From assembly GCF_024764835.1 (NCBI RefSeq), contig NZ_JALIGE010000075.1, positions 124,001 through 188,000 on the forward strand: DNA of 64,000 bases, in the 5' to 3' direction. This stretch comes from Scandinavium hiltneri (GTDB lineage: Bacteria > Pseudomonadota > Gammaproteobacteria > Enterobacterales > Enterobacteriaceae). The notes below the pieces were generated by a model. The model did no database searches. It saw only the letters and a program-made list of their open reading frames with translations, and was not told the origin of the DNA. Of this stretch, positions 26,065 through 34,765 are shown one piece after another (position 1 is the stretch's first letter; every line of letters starts with the position of its first letter). A program made the position numbers and the translations under genes.

Positions 26065-26943
26065 ATGTTCACGGGAAGTATTGTAGCGCTTGTCACGCCG
26101 ATGGATGAAAACGGTCAGGTCGACCGCTCCAGCCTGAAAAAACTGATTGATTACCATGTCGCCAGCGGAACCTCGGCGATTGTTTCGGTAGGAACTACCG
26201 GTGAGTCTGCCACCCTGAGCCACGATGAGCACGGTGATGTGGTGATGATGACTGTCGAACTCGCCGACGGCCGTATCCCGGTGATTGCAGGCACGGGGGC
26301 AAATGCCACCGCAGAGGCCATCAGCCTGACCCAGCGCTTCAATAACAGCGGCATCGTCGGTTGCCTGACGGTCACGCCGTACTACAACCGTCCGACTCAG
26401 GAAGGTCTGTTCCAGCATTTCAAAGCGATTGCCGAACATACTGATTTGCCACAAATTCTGTATAATGTGCCGTCCCGTACCGGTTGCGATATGCTGCCGG
26501 AAACCGTGGGACGCCTGGCAGAAGTCAAAAATATTATCGGTATTAAGGAAGCCACAGGGAACTTAAGTCGCGTTCACCAGATCAAAGAGCTGGTTTCTGA
26601 TGACTTTATTCTGCTGAGTGGTGATGACGCCACTGCGCTCGACTTCATGCAGCTCGGTGGTCACGGTGTGATTTCCGTGACGACTAACGTAGCCGCGCGC
26701 GAAATGGCAGAAATGTGTAAACTGGCCGCCGACGGGTGCTTTGCTGAAGCCCGTGCGATTAACCAGCGTCTGATGCCGTTGCACTATAAATTATTTGTCG
26801 AACCCAATCCTATCCCGGTTAAATGGGCTTGTAAGGAATTGGGTCTTGTGGCGACCGATACGCTGCGCTTGCCAATGACCCCGATCACCGCCCATGGCCG
26901 TGACGAGGTGGCATCCGCGCTGAAGCATGCCGGTTTGCTGTAA
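26065..26943 (+). CDS. dapA: 4-hydroxy-tetrahydrodipicolinate synthase DapA
   Basis: Condenses pyruvate with aspartate semialdehyde, the first committed step towards diaminopimelate and lysine. The 292-residue TIM barrel is the standard length. The Schiff-base lysine is Lys161 in IIGIKEATG, with Tyr133 in YNVPSRTG and the GTTGE motif at 43-47. It is followed 16 bases later by bamC in the same direction. The divergent 154-base gap to gcvR holds its promoter, which I could not pin down. Confidence 0.97.
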   Translation: MFTGSIVALVTPMDENGQVDRSSLKKLIDYHVASGTSAIVSVGTTGESATLSHDEHGDVVMMTVELADGRIPVIAGTGANATAEAISLTQRFNNSGIVGCLTVTPYYNRPTQEGLFQHFKAIAEHTDLPQILYNVPSRTGCDMLPETVGRLAEVKNIIGIKEATGNLSRVHQIKELVSDDFILLSGDDATALDFMQLGGHGVISVTTNVAAREMAEMCKLAADGCFAEARAINQRLMPLHYKLFVEPNPIPVKWACKELGLVATDTLRLPMTPITAHGRDEVASALKHAGLL

Positions 26944-26959
26944 AGTTTAGGGAGATTTG

Positions 26960-27991
26960 ATGGCTTACTCAGTACAGAAGTCGCAGCTGGCGAAAGTTGC
27001 GGGTGTTTCGCTTGTTCTGCTCCTCGCAGCCTGTAGCTCAGATTCGCGCTACAAGCGCCAGGTGAGCGGTGATGAAGCCTATCTGGAAGCGCCGCCGCTT
27101 TCTGAACTTCATGCACCGGCCGGTATGATCCTGCCGGTCGAAAATGGCGAATACAACATCCCTGTGGCCCGCGGCGATGGCGCAACGGGTAAAGCACTGG
27201 ACATTCGTCCACCTGCACAGCCGTTAGCCCTGGTTTCAGGCGCTCGCACCCAGTTTACGGGGGACACCGCCACGCTGATGGTCGAAAGTGGCCGTAGCGG
27301 AAATCTGTGGCCGCAGGTTGTGAGCATCGTTCAGGGTAAAAACTACACCATCGACAAGCGCGATGATGCGACGCAGACGCTGACCACAGATTGGGTCCAA
27401 TGGAACCGTCTGGACGAAGATCAGCAGTACCGTGGCCGCTATCAGGTCTCTGTTAAACCGCAGGGCTATCAACAAGCCGTCGTGGTGAAACTGATGAACC
27501 TGGAACAGGCGGGCAAACCTGTTGCCGATGCGGCATCTATGCAGCGTTACAGTGCCGAAATGCTCAACGTGATTTCTGCAGGACTGGATAAGAACGCGAC
27601 CAGCGCACAGAACGCCGCGCAGAGCCGCGACGGTGCAACCTTCGACGTACAGAGCGCGGCAGATGATACTGGCTTGCCAATGCTGGTCGTACGTGGTCCG
27701 TTCAATCAGGTGTGGCAGAAACTCCCGGCCGCGCTGGAAAAAGCAGGCATGAAAGTGACTGACAGCACCCGTTCGCAGGGCAGCATCAACGTCACCTACA
27801 AACCGCTTTCTGACAGCAGCTGGCGTGACCTTGGCGCAAGTGACCCGGGCCTGAGCTCTGGTGACTACAAGCTCCAGGTTGGCGACCTCGATAACCGCAG
27901 CAGCATGCAGTTCATCGATCCGAAAGGACATACGCTGACCCAGTCGCAGAACGACGCGCTGGTAGCCGTATTCCAGGCAGCATTTAAGTAA
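26960..27991 (+). CDS. bamC: Outer-membrane assembly lipoprotein BamC
   Basis: Lipoprotein subunit of the BAM complex that inserts beta-barrel proteins. The ATG at 26960 follows AGGGAG and gives 343 residues. The lipobox LLAAC places the lipidated cysteine at about residue 25. The unstructured BamD-binding N-terminal stretch (SSDSRYKRQVSGDEAYLEAP) follows, then two helix-grip domains. Cotranscription with dapA is likely because the gap is only 16 bases. An intrinsic terminator follows. Confidence 0.96.
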   Translation: MAYSVQKSQLAKVAGVSLVLLLAACSSDSRYKRQVSGDEAYLEAPPLSELHAPAGMILPVENGEYNIPVARGDGATGKALDIRPPAQPLALVSGARTQFTGDTATLMVESGRSGNLWPQVVSIVQGKNYTIDKRDDATQTLTTDWVQWNRLDEDQQYRGRYQVSVKPQGYQQAVVVKLMNLEQAGKPVADAASMQRYSAEMLNVISAGLDKNATSAQNAAQSRDGATFDVQSAADDTGLPMLVVRGPFNQVWQKLPAALEKAGMKVTDSTRSQGSINVTYKPLSDSSWRDLGASDPGLSSGDYKLQVGDLDNRSSMQFIDPKGHTLTQSQNDALVAVFQAAFK

Positions 27992-27996
27992 GAAAT

Positions 27997-28026
27997 AAAA
28001 GGGCTGGAGCAATCCGGCCCTTTTTT
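27997..28026 (+). terminator. Intrinsic terminator after bamC
   Basis: Stem AAAGGGCTGGA/TCCGGCCCTTT with one G:U pair and a small loop, followed by a T-run. It ends the dapA-bamC operon before purC. Confidence 0.85.
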
Positions 28027-28036
28027 CTGTTATTAT

Positions 28037-28052
28037 ACGCAAACGTGTGCGT
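28037..28052. promoter_or_regulatory. PurR operator upstream of purC
   Basis: ACGCAAACGTGTGCGT differs from the PurR consensus ACGCAAACGTTTNCGT at one specified position. It overlaps the purC promoter region (TATTAT at 28031) and lies 53 bases before the gene, so PurR repression is expected. Confidence 0.88.
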
Positions 28053-28104
28053 CGGCAGAAAAGCCCGATTTTAATGTCTAATTTCCTACCCGGAGTATTG
28101 AAAG

Positions 28105-28818
28105 ATGCAAAAGCAAGCTGAGTTGTATCGCGGCAAAGCGAAAACCGTTTACAGCACGGAAAACCCGGACCTGTTGGTGCTCGAATTCCGCAACGATACG
28201 TCAGCAGGTGATGGAGCGCGTATCGAACAGTTCGATCGTAAAGGGATGGTGAACAATAAGTTTAACCATTTCATTATGAGTAAACTTGAAGAAGCGGGTA
28301 TTCCGACCCAGATGGAGCAGCTGCTGTCCGATACCGAGTGTCTGGTCAAAAAACTCGATATGGTGCCGGTAGAATGCGTTATCCGTAACCGCGCTGCGGG
28401 TTCGCTGGTGAAGCGTCTGGGCATTGAAGAAGGCATCGAACTGAATCCGCCGTTGTTCGATCTGTTCCTGAAAAACGACGAAATGCACGATCCGATGATT
28501 AACGAATCCTACTGCGAAACCTTCGGGTGGGTGAACCGCGAAAATCTGGCCACCATGCGTGAGCTGACCTACAAAGCGAACGACGTGCTGAGCAAGCTGT
28601 TTGATGATGCGGGTCTTATCCTGGTCGATTTCAAACTCGAGTTTGGCTTGTTCAACGGCAAAGTGGTGCTGGGCGATGAGTTCTCTCCGGACGGCAGCCG
28701 TCTGTGGGATAAAAACACCATGGATAAAATGGACAAAGACCGTTTCCGCCAGAGCCTCGGCGGCCTGATTGAAGCCTACGAAGAAGTTGCGCGTCGTTTA
28801 GGCGTTCAGCTCGACTAA
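28105..28818 (+). CDS. purC: SAICAR synthetase PurC
   Basis: Joins aspartate to CAIR in purine synthesis using ATP. The 237 residues are the E. coli length. The N-terminal LYRGKAKTVY segment forms the ATP lid, VECVIRNRAAGSLVKR is the family signature, and GDEFSPDGSRLWD binds substrate and metal. It is preceded by a PurR operator and CGGAGTA ribosome site. Monocistronic from the spacing: terminator before, REP-like hairpin after. Confidence 0.98.
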   Translation: MQKQAELYRGKAKTVYSTENPDLLVLEFRNDTSAGDGARIEQFDRKGMVNNKFNHFIMSKLEEAGIPTQMEQLLSDTECLVKKLDMVPVECVIRNRAAGSLVKRLGIEEGIELNPPLFDLFLKNDEMHDPMINESYCETFGWVNRENLATMRELTYKANDVLSKLFDDAGLILVDFKLEFGLFNGKVVLGDEFSPDGSRLWDKNTMDKMDKDRFRQSLGGLIEAYEEVARRLGVQLD

Positions 28819-28838
28819 CCCGAGATACGAATCGATTG

Positions 28839-28864
28839 CCCGGTGTCGTTTATGCTTTCCGGGC
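28839..28864. repeat. REP-like palindrome after purC
   Basis: GCCCGG and CCGGGC arms flank a 14-base middle, forming a hairpin 20 bases past the purC stop. It resembles a single REP unit and may stabilise the purC mRNA end. Confidence 0.5.
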
Positions 28865-28980
28865 CTGAAACTAAGAGGATGCTTGTCATCCTCTTTTGAT
28901 ATCTGCCTTGTTAACTATGGTAATCCTGCCTTTAACCGCCTACGATCACTGTATCAGGAACATGAAATACAGAGGTTGTT

Positions 28981-29862
28981 ATGCGCTGGCAAGGTCGTCG
29001 CGAGAGCGATAATGTGGAAGACAGGCGAAACGATTCCGGCGGAATGTCCCCAATCGGCGGTGGTCGTGGTGGTTTGCGTCTCCCTCGCGGAAAGGGCGGA
29101 ATTATTCTGCTGATTGTGGTGGTGGTGGCGGGCTATTATGGCGTTGACCTCACCGGAATGCTCACCGGCCAGCCGATGGTTCAACAGCAATCAGCACAGC
29201 GCTCCATCAGCCCTAATGATGACGAAGCGGCTAAATTTACCTCCGTTATTCTCGCCACCACCGAAGACACCTGGGGACAGATTTTCCAGAAAATGGGCAA
29301 TCAATATCAGCAGCCTAAACTGGTGATGTACCGTGGTGCGACGCGTACCGGTTGCGGTACCGGTCAGTCGGTGATGGGGCCGTTCTACTGCCCGGCAGAC
29401 AGCACCGTTTACATCGATCTCTCTTTCTACGATGACATGAAAAACAAGCTCGGCGCGGACGGTGATTTCGCTCAGGGCTACGTGATCGCGCATGAAGTCG
29501 GACACCACGTACAGAAACTGCTCGGTATCGAGCCGCAAGTGCGCCAGATGCAACAGAATGCGTCTAAAGCTGAGGTAAACCGTTTGTCGGTGAAAATGGA
29601 ATTACAGGCAGACTGCTTCGCGGGTGTCTGGGGCCACAGCATGCAGCAGCAGGGCGTACTGGAAGCAGGAGATATACAGGAAGCGCTGAACGCTGCCCAA
29701 GCGATTGGCGATGATCGTCTACAGCAACAAAGCCAGGGCCGGGTGGTACCGGACAGCTTCACCCACGGGACATCGCAGCAGCGCTATAGCTGGTTCAAAC
29801 GCGGCTTTGACAGCGGTGACCCGTCTCAGTGCAACACCTTCGGTAAAACAGCGCTCAACTAA
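28981..29862 (+). CDS. ypfJ: Putative neutral zinc metalloprotease YpfJ
   Basis: Membrane-anchored protein of 293 residues in the YpfJ/zinc-peptidase family; its substrate is unknown. It begins MRWQGRRESDNVEDRR, has a glycine-rich linker, and one transmembrane helix (GIILLIVVVVAGYYGV, about residues 40-55) with no cleavable signal. The conserved catalytic motif is IAHEVGHHVQ, and MELQADCFAGVWG supplies the downstream ligand. The C-terminal GTSQQRYSWFKRGFDSGD is a family hallmark. It is followed 3 bases later by tmcA. Confidence 0.93.
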   Translation: MRWQGRRESDNVEDRRNDSGGMSPIGGGRGGLRLPRGKGGIILLIVVVVAGYYGVDLTGMLTGQPMVQQQSAQRSISPNDDEAAKFTSVILATTEDTWGQIFQKMGNQYQQPKLVMYRGATRTGCGTGQSVMGPFYCPADSTVYIDLSFYDDMKNKLGADGDFAQGYVIAHEVGHHVQKLLGIEPQVRQMQQNASKAEVNRLSVKMELQADCFAGVWGHSMQQQGVLEAGDIQEALNAAQAIGDDRLQQQSQGRVVPDSFTHGTSQQRYSWFKRGFDSGDPSQCNTFGKTALN

Positions 29863-29865
29863 CTC

Positions 29866-31869
29866 ATGCCTGACATGGACGCCATTCTCGCGCAGAGCGC
29901 GAACATGAAAGCGCAAGGCATTCGCCGTCTGCTGGTCCTGAGCGGCGAGGCCGACTGGAGCTACCAGCAGGCTTTGCGCCTGCGTGAGCAACTGGGCGGT
30001 GACGGGGTGTTTATCTCACCTCAGCTTCAACCAGAACCGTACTGCGCGCCCTCGGCGCTGAAAACACTACTCGGGCGTGAGTTCGAACACGCCTTTTTTG
30101 ATGCCCGCCGTGGTTTTGACGTCGCCGCTTTCGCGGCCCTGGCCGGTACGCTAAAAGCCGGAAGCTGGCTGGTGCTTCTTGTCCCCACACTCCAGCACTG
30201 GCCGACACTGACGGACGACGACTCCGTGCGCTGGAGCGATAGCCCCGAGCCCATCTCTGCGCCGCATTTCGTCGGCCACTTTTGCCGCGTGTTGCAACGC
30301 GACGCAGAAGCGCTGCTTTGGAGGCAAAATCAACCGGTTGCGGTTCCAGGGTATCGCCCGCGTCCGCACTGGCATGCCGCGAACGGCGAGCCGCAGGCTG
30401 AGCAGGCGGAGATCCTCACCGCGCTGAAAACCTTGCCGCCGGGCGTGGCGGTAGTGACCGCCGAGCGCGGCCGCGGGAAGTCAGCGTTGGCGGGAATGCT
30501 GCTGAAAACGCTGCCCGCGAGCGCCGCCATCGTAACGGCTCCTGCCAAATCGGCTACCGACGTGCTGGCGCAATTCGCCGGAGAACACTTCCGGTTTATG
30601 GCGCCTGACGCGCTGCTGGCCTCAAATGAACAGGCGCAATGGCTGATTGTCGATGAAGCAGCCGCCATTCCTGGCCCGCTACTTGAACGGCTGGTGAGCC
30701 GCTTTCCGCATACGTTATTGACCACGACCGTGCAGGGCTATGAAGGCACCGGGCGTGGTTTTATGCTTAAGTTTTGTGCCCGTTTCCCACATCTGTCGGC
30801 GTTCACGCTGAATCAGCCGGTACGGTGGGCAAGTGGCTGTCCGCTGGAAGCCTTCATCACCGACGCCCTGCTGTTTGATGACTCGCTTCCCGCGTTACCT
30901 GCGCCAGACACCGTCCAGCTTCAACGCATTGAACAACCGGCGTGGGAAAGCGAGTCGGAACAGTTTTCTGCCATGTACCGGCTGCTTTCTGCTGCGCATT
31001 ACCGGACATCTCCCCTCGATTTACGCCGCATGATGGACGCCCCCGGGCAGCATTTTATTGCCGCACGTGAAGGCGAAACGCTGACCGGTGCGCTGTGGCT
31101 GGTGGAGGAGGGCGGGTTGAGCCCGGAACTAAGTCAGGCGGTGTGGGCCGGTTTTCGTCGCCCGCGCGGTAATCTGGTGGCGCAATCACTGGCGGCACAC
31201 GGCAGTAGCCCGCAGGCCGCAGCGCTCAGGAGTCAACGTATCAGCCGCATCGCCATTCATCCGCAGCGGCAACGGCAGGGTACAGGCCAGCGGATGATTA
31301 CGGACGTCATCGCGCAGACCAACGACTGCGATTATCTCTCCGTAAGTTTCGGTTTTACCGATGAACTTTGGCACTTCTGGCAGCGATGCGGTTTTCTTCT
31401 GGTGCGATTGGGTACGCATAGGGAAGCCAGTAGCGGCTGTTACACCGCGATGGCCATTTACCCGCTGAGTGCGGCAGGCCATCAGCTTGCAGAGCGTGAA
31501 CAGGGCCGCTTCGCACGCGATGCATACTGGCTGGCGCAATGGCGTGATGATGGTGGTCAGGCCGCAAATCAGCCATCAGAGGCTATTCTTACAGATGATG
31601 ACTGGCAGGAACTGGCCGGTTTTGCCTGGGCGCATCGTCCTTTGATGGCAGCGGTCGGAAGCCTTCAGCGACTGCTCGCGGTGGTCACGCTGCCCTTGCC
31701 CGCATTACGAAGCTCGCTGGCACAACAACGCGACGCCACACCGGTTCTGGGTGGACGCAAAGCGCTACTGGCGAAGCAGCGTCATGAGGCGGCAGATGCG
31801 CTGAAATGTCTCGATGTGCATCGCAGTGAGACGCTGGCGGAACAGGTGAAAAACCTGCAGTTTTTTTAA
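29866..31869 (+). CDS. tmcA: tRNA(Met) cytidine acetyltransferase TmcA
   Basis: Makes N4-acetylcytidine at the wobble position of elongator tRNA-Met, using acetyl-CoA and ATP or GTP. The 667-residue length fits the family (671 in E. coli). The N-terminal domain of unknown fold is followed by a helicase-like ATPase with Walker A TAERGRGKSALAG near 200 and VDEAAAIP as Walker B. The GNAT domain shows RISRIAIHPQRQRQGTGQRM. The start is ATG at 29866, although no strong ribosome site is visible; coupling to ypfJ 3 bases upstream or use of ATG 29875 is possible. The N-terminus differs most from E. coli. Confidence 0.94.
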   Translation: MPDMDAILAQSANMKAQGIRRLLVLSGEADWSYQQALRLREQLGGDGVFISPQLQPEPYCAPSALKTLLGREFEHAFFDARRGFDVAAFAALAGTLKAGSWLVLLVPTLQHWPTLTDDDSVRWSDSPEPISAPHFVGHFCRVLQRDAEALLWRQNQPVAVPGYRPRPHWHAANGEPQAEQAEILTALKTLPPGVAVVTAERGRGKSALAGMLLKTLPASAAIVTAPAKSATDVLAQFAGEHFRFMAPDALLASNEQAQWLIVDEAAAIPGPLLERLVSRFPHTLLTTTVQGYEGTGRGFMLKFCARFPHLSAFTLNQPVRWASGCPLEAFITDALLFDDSLPALPAPDTVQLQRIEQPAWESESEQFSAMYRLLSAAHYRTSPLDLRRMMDAPGQHFIAAREGETLTGALWLVEEGGLSPELSQAVWAGFRRPRGNLVAQSLAAHGSSPQAAALRSQRISRIAIHPQRQRQGTGQRMITDVIAQTNDCDYLSVSFGFTDELWHFWQRCGFLLVRLGTHREASSGCYTAMAIYPLSAAGHQLAEREQGRFARDAYWLAQWRDDGGQAANQPSEAILTDDDWQELAGFAWAHRPLMAAVGSLQRLLAVVTLPLPALRSSLAQQRDATPVLGGRKALLAKQRHEAADALKCLDVHRSETLAEQVKNLQFF

Positions 31870-31947
31870 CAAACTCATTCAGTTAAATGTCATGGTCATT
31901 AGCGCCCAACGGCGTAGACTCCCCAGCAACAGACCAAGGAGAAAGCC

Positions 31948-32643
31948 ATGAAACATGACCATTTTGTTGTGCAAAGTTCATCAGCCCCAGCCAAACAGCT
32001 GCTGCTGTTGTTTCATGGCGTGGGCGATAATCCGGTGTCGATGGGGCAGATTGGCAGCTGGTTTGCGCCGCTGTTTCCAGACGCACTGATTGTCAGCGTC
32101 GGTGGCGTTGAGCCTTGTGGCCCGAACGGCCGCCAGTGGTTTTCCGTACAGGGCGTGACGGAAGAAAACCGTCAGCAGCGCATCGATGCCATTATGCCGA
32201 CCTTCATCGACATCGTGCGCCACTGGCAGAAAGAGAGCGGCGTTGGCCCGCTGGCCACGGCGCTGATCGGTTTCTCTCAGGGCACGATAATGTCGCTCGA
32301 AAGCACCAAAGCGGCACCGGGTCTGGCATCACGCATCATCGCCTTCAACGGACGATTTGCCACGCTGCCGACCAGCGCCAGCACCGCGACCACCGTGCAT
32401 TTGATTCACGGCGGTGAAGACCGGGTAATTGATTTGGCCCATGCAGTGGCAGCTCAGGAAGCGTTGATTGAAGCGGGCGGGGACGTCACCCTGGATATCG
32501 TGGACGACCTGGGGCACGCTATTGACGATCGCAGCATCCAGTTTGCGCTCGATCATCTGCGCTATACCGTGCCGAAACACTATTTTGACGAAGCGCTGAG
32601 CGGCGGTAAACCGCAGGACGACGAGATCATCGAATTGCTGTAG
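31948..32643 (+). CDS. ypfH: Alpha/beta-hydrolase esterase YpfH
   Basis: Cytoplasmic carboxylesterase of the phospholipase/carboxylesterase group, 231 residues. The nucleophile elbow is GFSQG with Ser near 114; the acid aspartate falls in GGEDRVID and the histidine in DLGHAIDD. It starts MKHDHFVVQSSSAPAKQLLLL after an AAGGAGAAAG ribosome site. Physiological substrate is unknown. It lies downstream of tmcA as in E. coli, but is separated here from ypfN by an extra cold-shock gene. Confidence 0.93.
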   Translation: MKHDHFVVQSSSAPAKQLLLLFHGVGDNPVSMGQIGSWFAPLFPDALIVSVGGVEPCGPNGRQWFSVQGVTEENRQQRIDAIMPTFIDIVRHWQKESGVGPLATALIGFSQGTIMSLESTKAAPGLASRIIAFNGRFATLPTSASTATTVHLIHGGEDRVIDLAHAVAAQEALIEAGGDVTLDIVDDLGHAIDDRSIQFALDHLRYTVPKHYFDEALSGGKPQDDEIIELL

Positions 32644-32665
32644 CATCCGCACTTAAGTCCCTGAT

Positions 32666-32686
32666 GCTCCAGTGTATTACTGGAGC
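32666..32686. repeat. Perfect stem-loop after ypfH
   Basis: GCTCCAGT/ACTGGAGC forms an 8-bp perfect stem with a GTATT loop. No T-run follows, so it may protect the ypfH mRNA end or be an operator rather than an intrinsic terminator. Confidence 0.5.
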
Positions 32687-32768
32687 GTATCACTCAGGTT
32701 TGAGTCTTCAATGAGTAGCCATACAGCCATCTGGCTATTTAAGCGGTTAAAATAAAAAGACATAAAAG

Positions 32769-32797
32769 TTGCTATATTAATTTCCCTGTGTCTTAAT
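32769..32797 (+). promoter_or_regulatory. Promoter of the extra cold-shock gene
   Basis: TTGCTA (-35, 32769-32774) and CTTAAT (-10, 32792-32797) are 17 bases apart. The -10 and following bases resemble those of E. coli cspA as I recall them. Confidence 0.55.
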
Positions 32798-32804
32798 GGC
32801 GTCC

Positions 32805-32976
32805 TTGGTTTGGAACACAGACCTTATGAAAGCAGTTTTAGTAAAGCAGTCCTCAGTTCAGGTGTTATCAATAGATATTGCCCTTCATGAGCCGCCTCCT
32901 AAGTGCTAAGTAAGTAGCTCTCTCATTACAGGCCATCATCGCCGCATTTAGTGGCTCAATAATTAAGGAAATATCT
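32805..32976 (+). promoter_or_regulatory. cspA-type long 5' leader (cold-responsive RNA switch)
   Basis: About 172 bases precede the cold-shock ATG, a typical cspA-family leader length. The 5' end reads GGTTTGGAACACAGACC, like the cold box region of cspA. AAAGCAGTTTTAGTAAAGCA and the AT-rich ribosome-site region TAATTAAGGAAATATC also parallel cspA. This leader is expected to refold at low temperature and expose the start. The similarity was judged by eye from memory. Confidence 0.65.
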
Positions 32977-33189
32977 ATGTCTAATAAAATGACTGGTTTA
33001 GTAAAATGGTTCAACGCTGATAAAGGTTTCGGCTTCATCACTCCTGACGATGGCAGCAAAGATGTATTCGTACATTTCTCTGCAATCCAGAGCGATAACT
33101 TCAAAACTCTTGATGAAGGCCAGAAAGTATCCTTCACCATCGAGAACGGCGCTAAAGGCCCAGCAGCTGGTAACGTATCCCCGCTGTAA
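32977..33189 (+). CDS. CspA-family cold-shock protein
   Basis: RNA chaperone of 70 residues that binds single-stranded RNA and DNA. The single cold-shock domain has RNP1-type KGFGFITP and RNP2-type VFVHFSAIQ motifs, with the aromatic patch intact. The sequence mixes features of CspA (SFTIENGAKGPAAGNV) and CspG/CspB (SNKMTGLVKWFNADKGFGFITPDDGS is split here across shorter motifs), so no single symbol is assigned. It sits between ypfH and ypfN, where E. coli K-12 has no csp gene, with its own promoter, long leader and terminator. Confidence 0.93.
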   Translation: MSNKMTGLVKWFNADKGFGFITPDDGSKDVFVHFSAIQSDNFKTLDEGQKVSFTIENGAKGPAAGNVSPL

Positions 33190-33271
33190 GTCTTGCTGAT
33201 TATCAGTAGCCATTACGACAGCGATGAAGACAATCGTCTGAGCAGTTAATTAAGCGCTACTGATAAAGAAT

Positions 33272-33296
33272 AAACCCGCCGAGTGCGGGTTTTTTA
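33272..33296 (+). terminator. Intrinsic terminator after csp
   Basis: AAACCCGC/GCGGGTTT stem, CGAGT loop and a following TTTTA. It lies 80 bases past the csp stop. Confidence 0.85.
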
Positions 33297-33384
33297 TTGC
33301 CTGAAATTCAAGTGATGATTTGTCTGGTTGCCCGGTTTGTAGGCGCTGCTAAGCGCAGCACCAGCAGGCACAATATTAAGCTCA

Positions 33385-33412
33385 ATAAAAAAGCGCCCAT
33401 TTGGCGCTTTTC
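33385..33412 (-). terminator. Intrinsic terminator after ypfN
   Basis: On the minus strand, AAAGCGCC and GGGCGCTTT arms are followed by TTTTTA. It lies immediately beyond the ypfN stop and may also catch plus-strand transcripts, which have a shorter T-run. Confidence 0.75.
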
Positions 33413-33416
33413 GTGT

Positions 33417-33608
33417 TTAAGGCTTTTTCTTCGGCCACTCATCGTCGTCGTCCCACTTATCGTTGAAGTCACGATGCGGGGGAAGGTCCGGCTTGTTCGC
33501 CATATACTTCTTCGGGTCGACGCGCTTGAGATCTTTGATGACGTTAAGGATAACGCCTAACAAAAACACCAGCACCAGGATCCACCAATATTTAGCCAGC
33601 CAGTCCAT
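33417..33608 (-). CDS. ypfN: Small membrane protein YpfN (UPF0370)
   Basis: Protein of 63 residues with one N-terminal transmembrane helix (WWILVLVFLLGVILNVI) and a charged, acidic tail (KWDDDDEWPKK). Function is unknown. It lies 26 bases downstream of dapE on the same strand, as in E. coli, and is followed by an intrinsic terminator. Confidence 0.9.
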   Translation of the reverse strand: MDWLAKYWWILVLVFLLGVILNVIKDLKRVDPKKYMANKPDLPPHRDFNDKWDDDDEWPKKKP

Positions 33609-33634
33609 GCCTGATACCTCTTTGAGTAATGCCG

Positions 33635-34762
33635 CTACGCGACAAGTTGTTCCATGATCCGCTGATACATTCGGGCGAGAAGCTGCAGGTCGGCGGCGTT
33701 AACGCATTCATTGATTTTATGAATGGTGGCATTTACCGGCCCCAGTTCTACGACCTGAGCGCCCATCCGGGCGATAAAGCGTCCGTCTGAGGTGCCGCCA
33801 GTGGTCAGCAGTTGCGGTTTAATTTCATTATAGTGCTCAATGGCGTTCACTACCGCATCGACCAGCTTGCCGCGTCCGGTGAGGAACGGCTGCCCGGAGA
33901 GCCACCAGTCCACGCTGTAGCGCAGTTGGTGTTTTTCCAACAGAGCGATTACGCGCTCTTTGATCATTGAGTCGGTCAGTTCGGTGCTGAAGCGGAAGTT
34001 GAACTGCACCACCAGATCGCCAGGGATGACGTTATTGCTGCCAGTTCCGGCATTAATATTCGCAATCTGCATGCTGGTCTGTGGGAAGTATTCGTTGCCC
34101 TGATCCCACTCGATCTGCACCAGCTCATTGAGCATCGGTGCTGCGCGATGGACCGGGTTATCGGCCAGATGCGGATACGCCACGTGACCCTGCACGCCAT
34201 GAATGGTCAGGTTGCAGGTGAGCGAGCCGCGACGGCCGTTTTTCACCACGTCGCCCACGACTTCGGTACTGGACGGTTCACCGACCAGGCAGTAATCGAG
34301 GCGCTCGTTACGTGCCATCAACGCTTCAACCACCTTAACGGTGCCGTGTGTTGCGCTGGCTTCTTCGTCGGACGTTATCAAGAACGCCAGACGGCCTTTA
34401 TGGTTCGGATACTGGGCGACAAAACGCTCGGCGGCGACAACCATCGCCGCGAGCGAGCCTTTCATATCCGCCGCACCGCGACCAAACAACATTCCGTCAC
34501 GGATAGTCGGTTCGAACGGCGGATTGATCCAGCGGTTGGCATCGCCTGCAGGCACCACGTCGGTGTGACCGGCAAAGGCGAGTGTTTCACCTTTCCCGCG
34601 CCACGCCCAGAAATTCTGCGTGTCGCCGAAGTCCATCGCTTCAACGGTAAAACCAATCGCGCGCAGGCGCTCAATCATCAGCGCCTGGCAACCCGCATCA
34701 TCGGGGCTAAGGGAAGGGCGGCGAATAAGCTGCTGAGCCAGCTCAATGACCGGGCATGACAT
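33635..34762 (-). CDS. dapE: Succinyl-diaminopimelate desuccinylase DapE
   Basis: Zinc enzyme that releases LL-diaminopimelate from its succinyl derivative, late in lysine and peptidoglycan precursor synthesis. The 375 residues match the family. M20 features are FAGHTDVVPAGD (metal histidine and aspartate), GRGAADMKGS (bridging aspartate), TSDEEASATHG (catalytic and metal glutamates), and the C-terminal NATIHKINECV histidine. It lies 3 bases downstream of yffB and is followed by ypfN, giving a yffB-dapE-ypfN operon. Confidence 0.97.
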   Translation of the reverse strand: MSCPVIELAQQLIRRPSLSPDDAGCQALMIERLRAIGFTVEAMDFGDTQNFWAWRGKGETLAFAGHTDVVPAGDANRWINPPFEPTIRDGMLFGRGAADMKGSLAAMVVAAERFVAQYPNHKGRLAFLITSDEEASATHGTVKVVEALMARNERLDYCLVGEPSSTEVVGDVVKNGRRGSLTCNLTIHGVQGHVAYPHLADNPVHRAAPMLNELVQIEWDQGNEYFPQTSMQIANINAGTGSNNVIPGDLVVQFNFRFSTELTDSMIKERVIALLEKHQLRYSVDWWLSGQPFLTGRGKLVDAVVNAIEHYNEIKPQLLTTGGTSDGRFIARMGAQVVELGPVNATIHKINECVNAADLQLLARMYQRIMEQLVA

Positions 34763-34765
34763 ACA

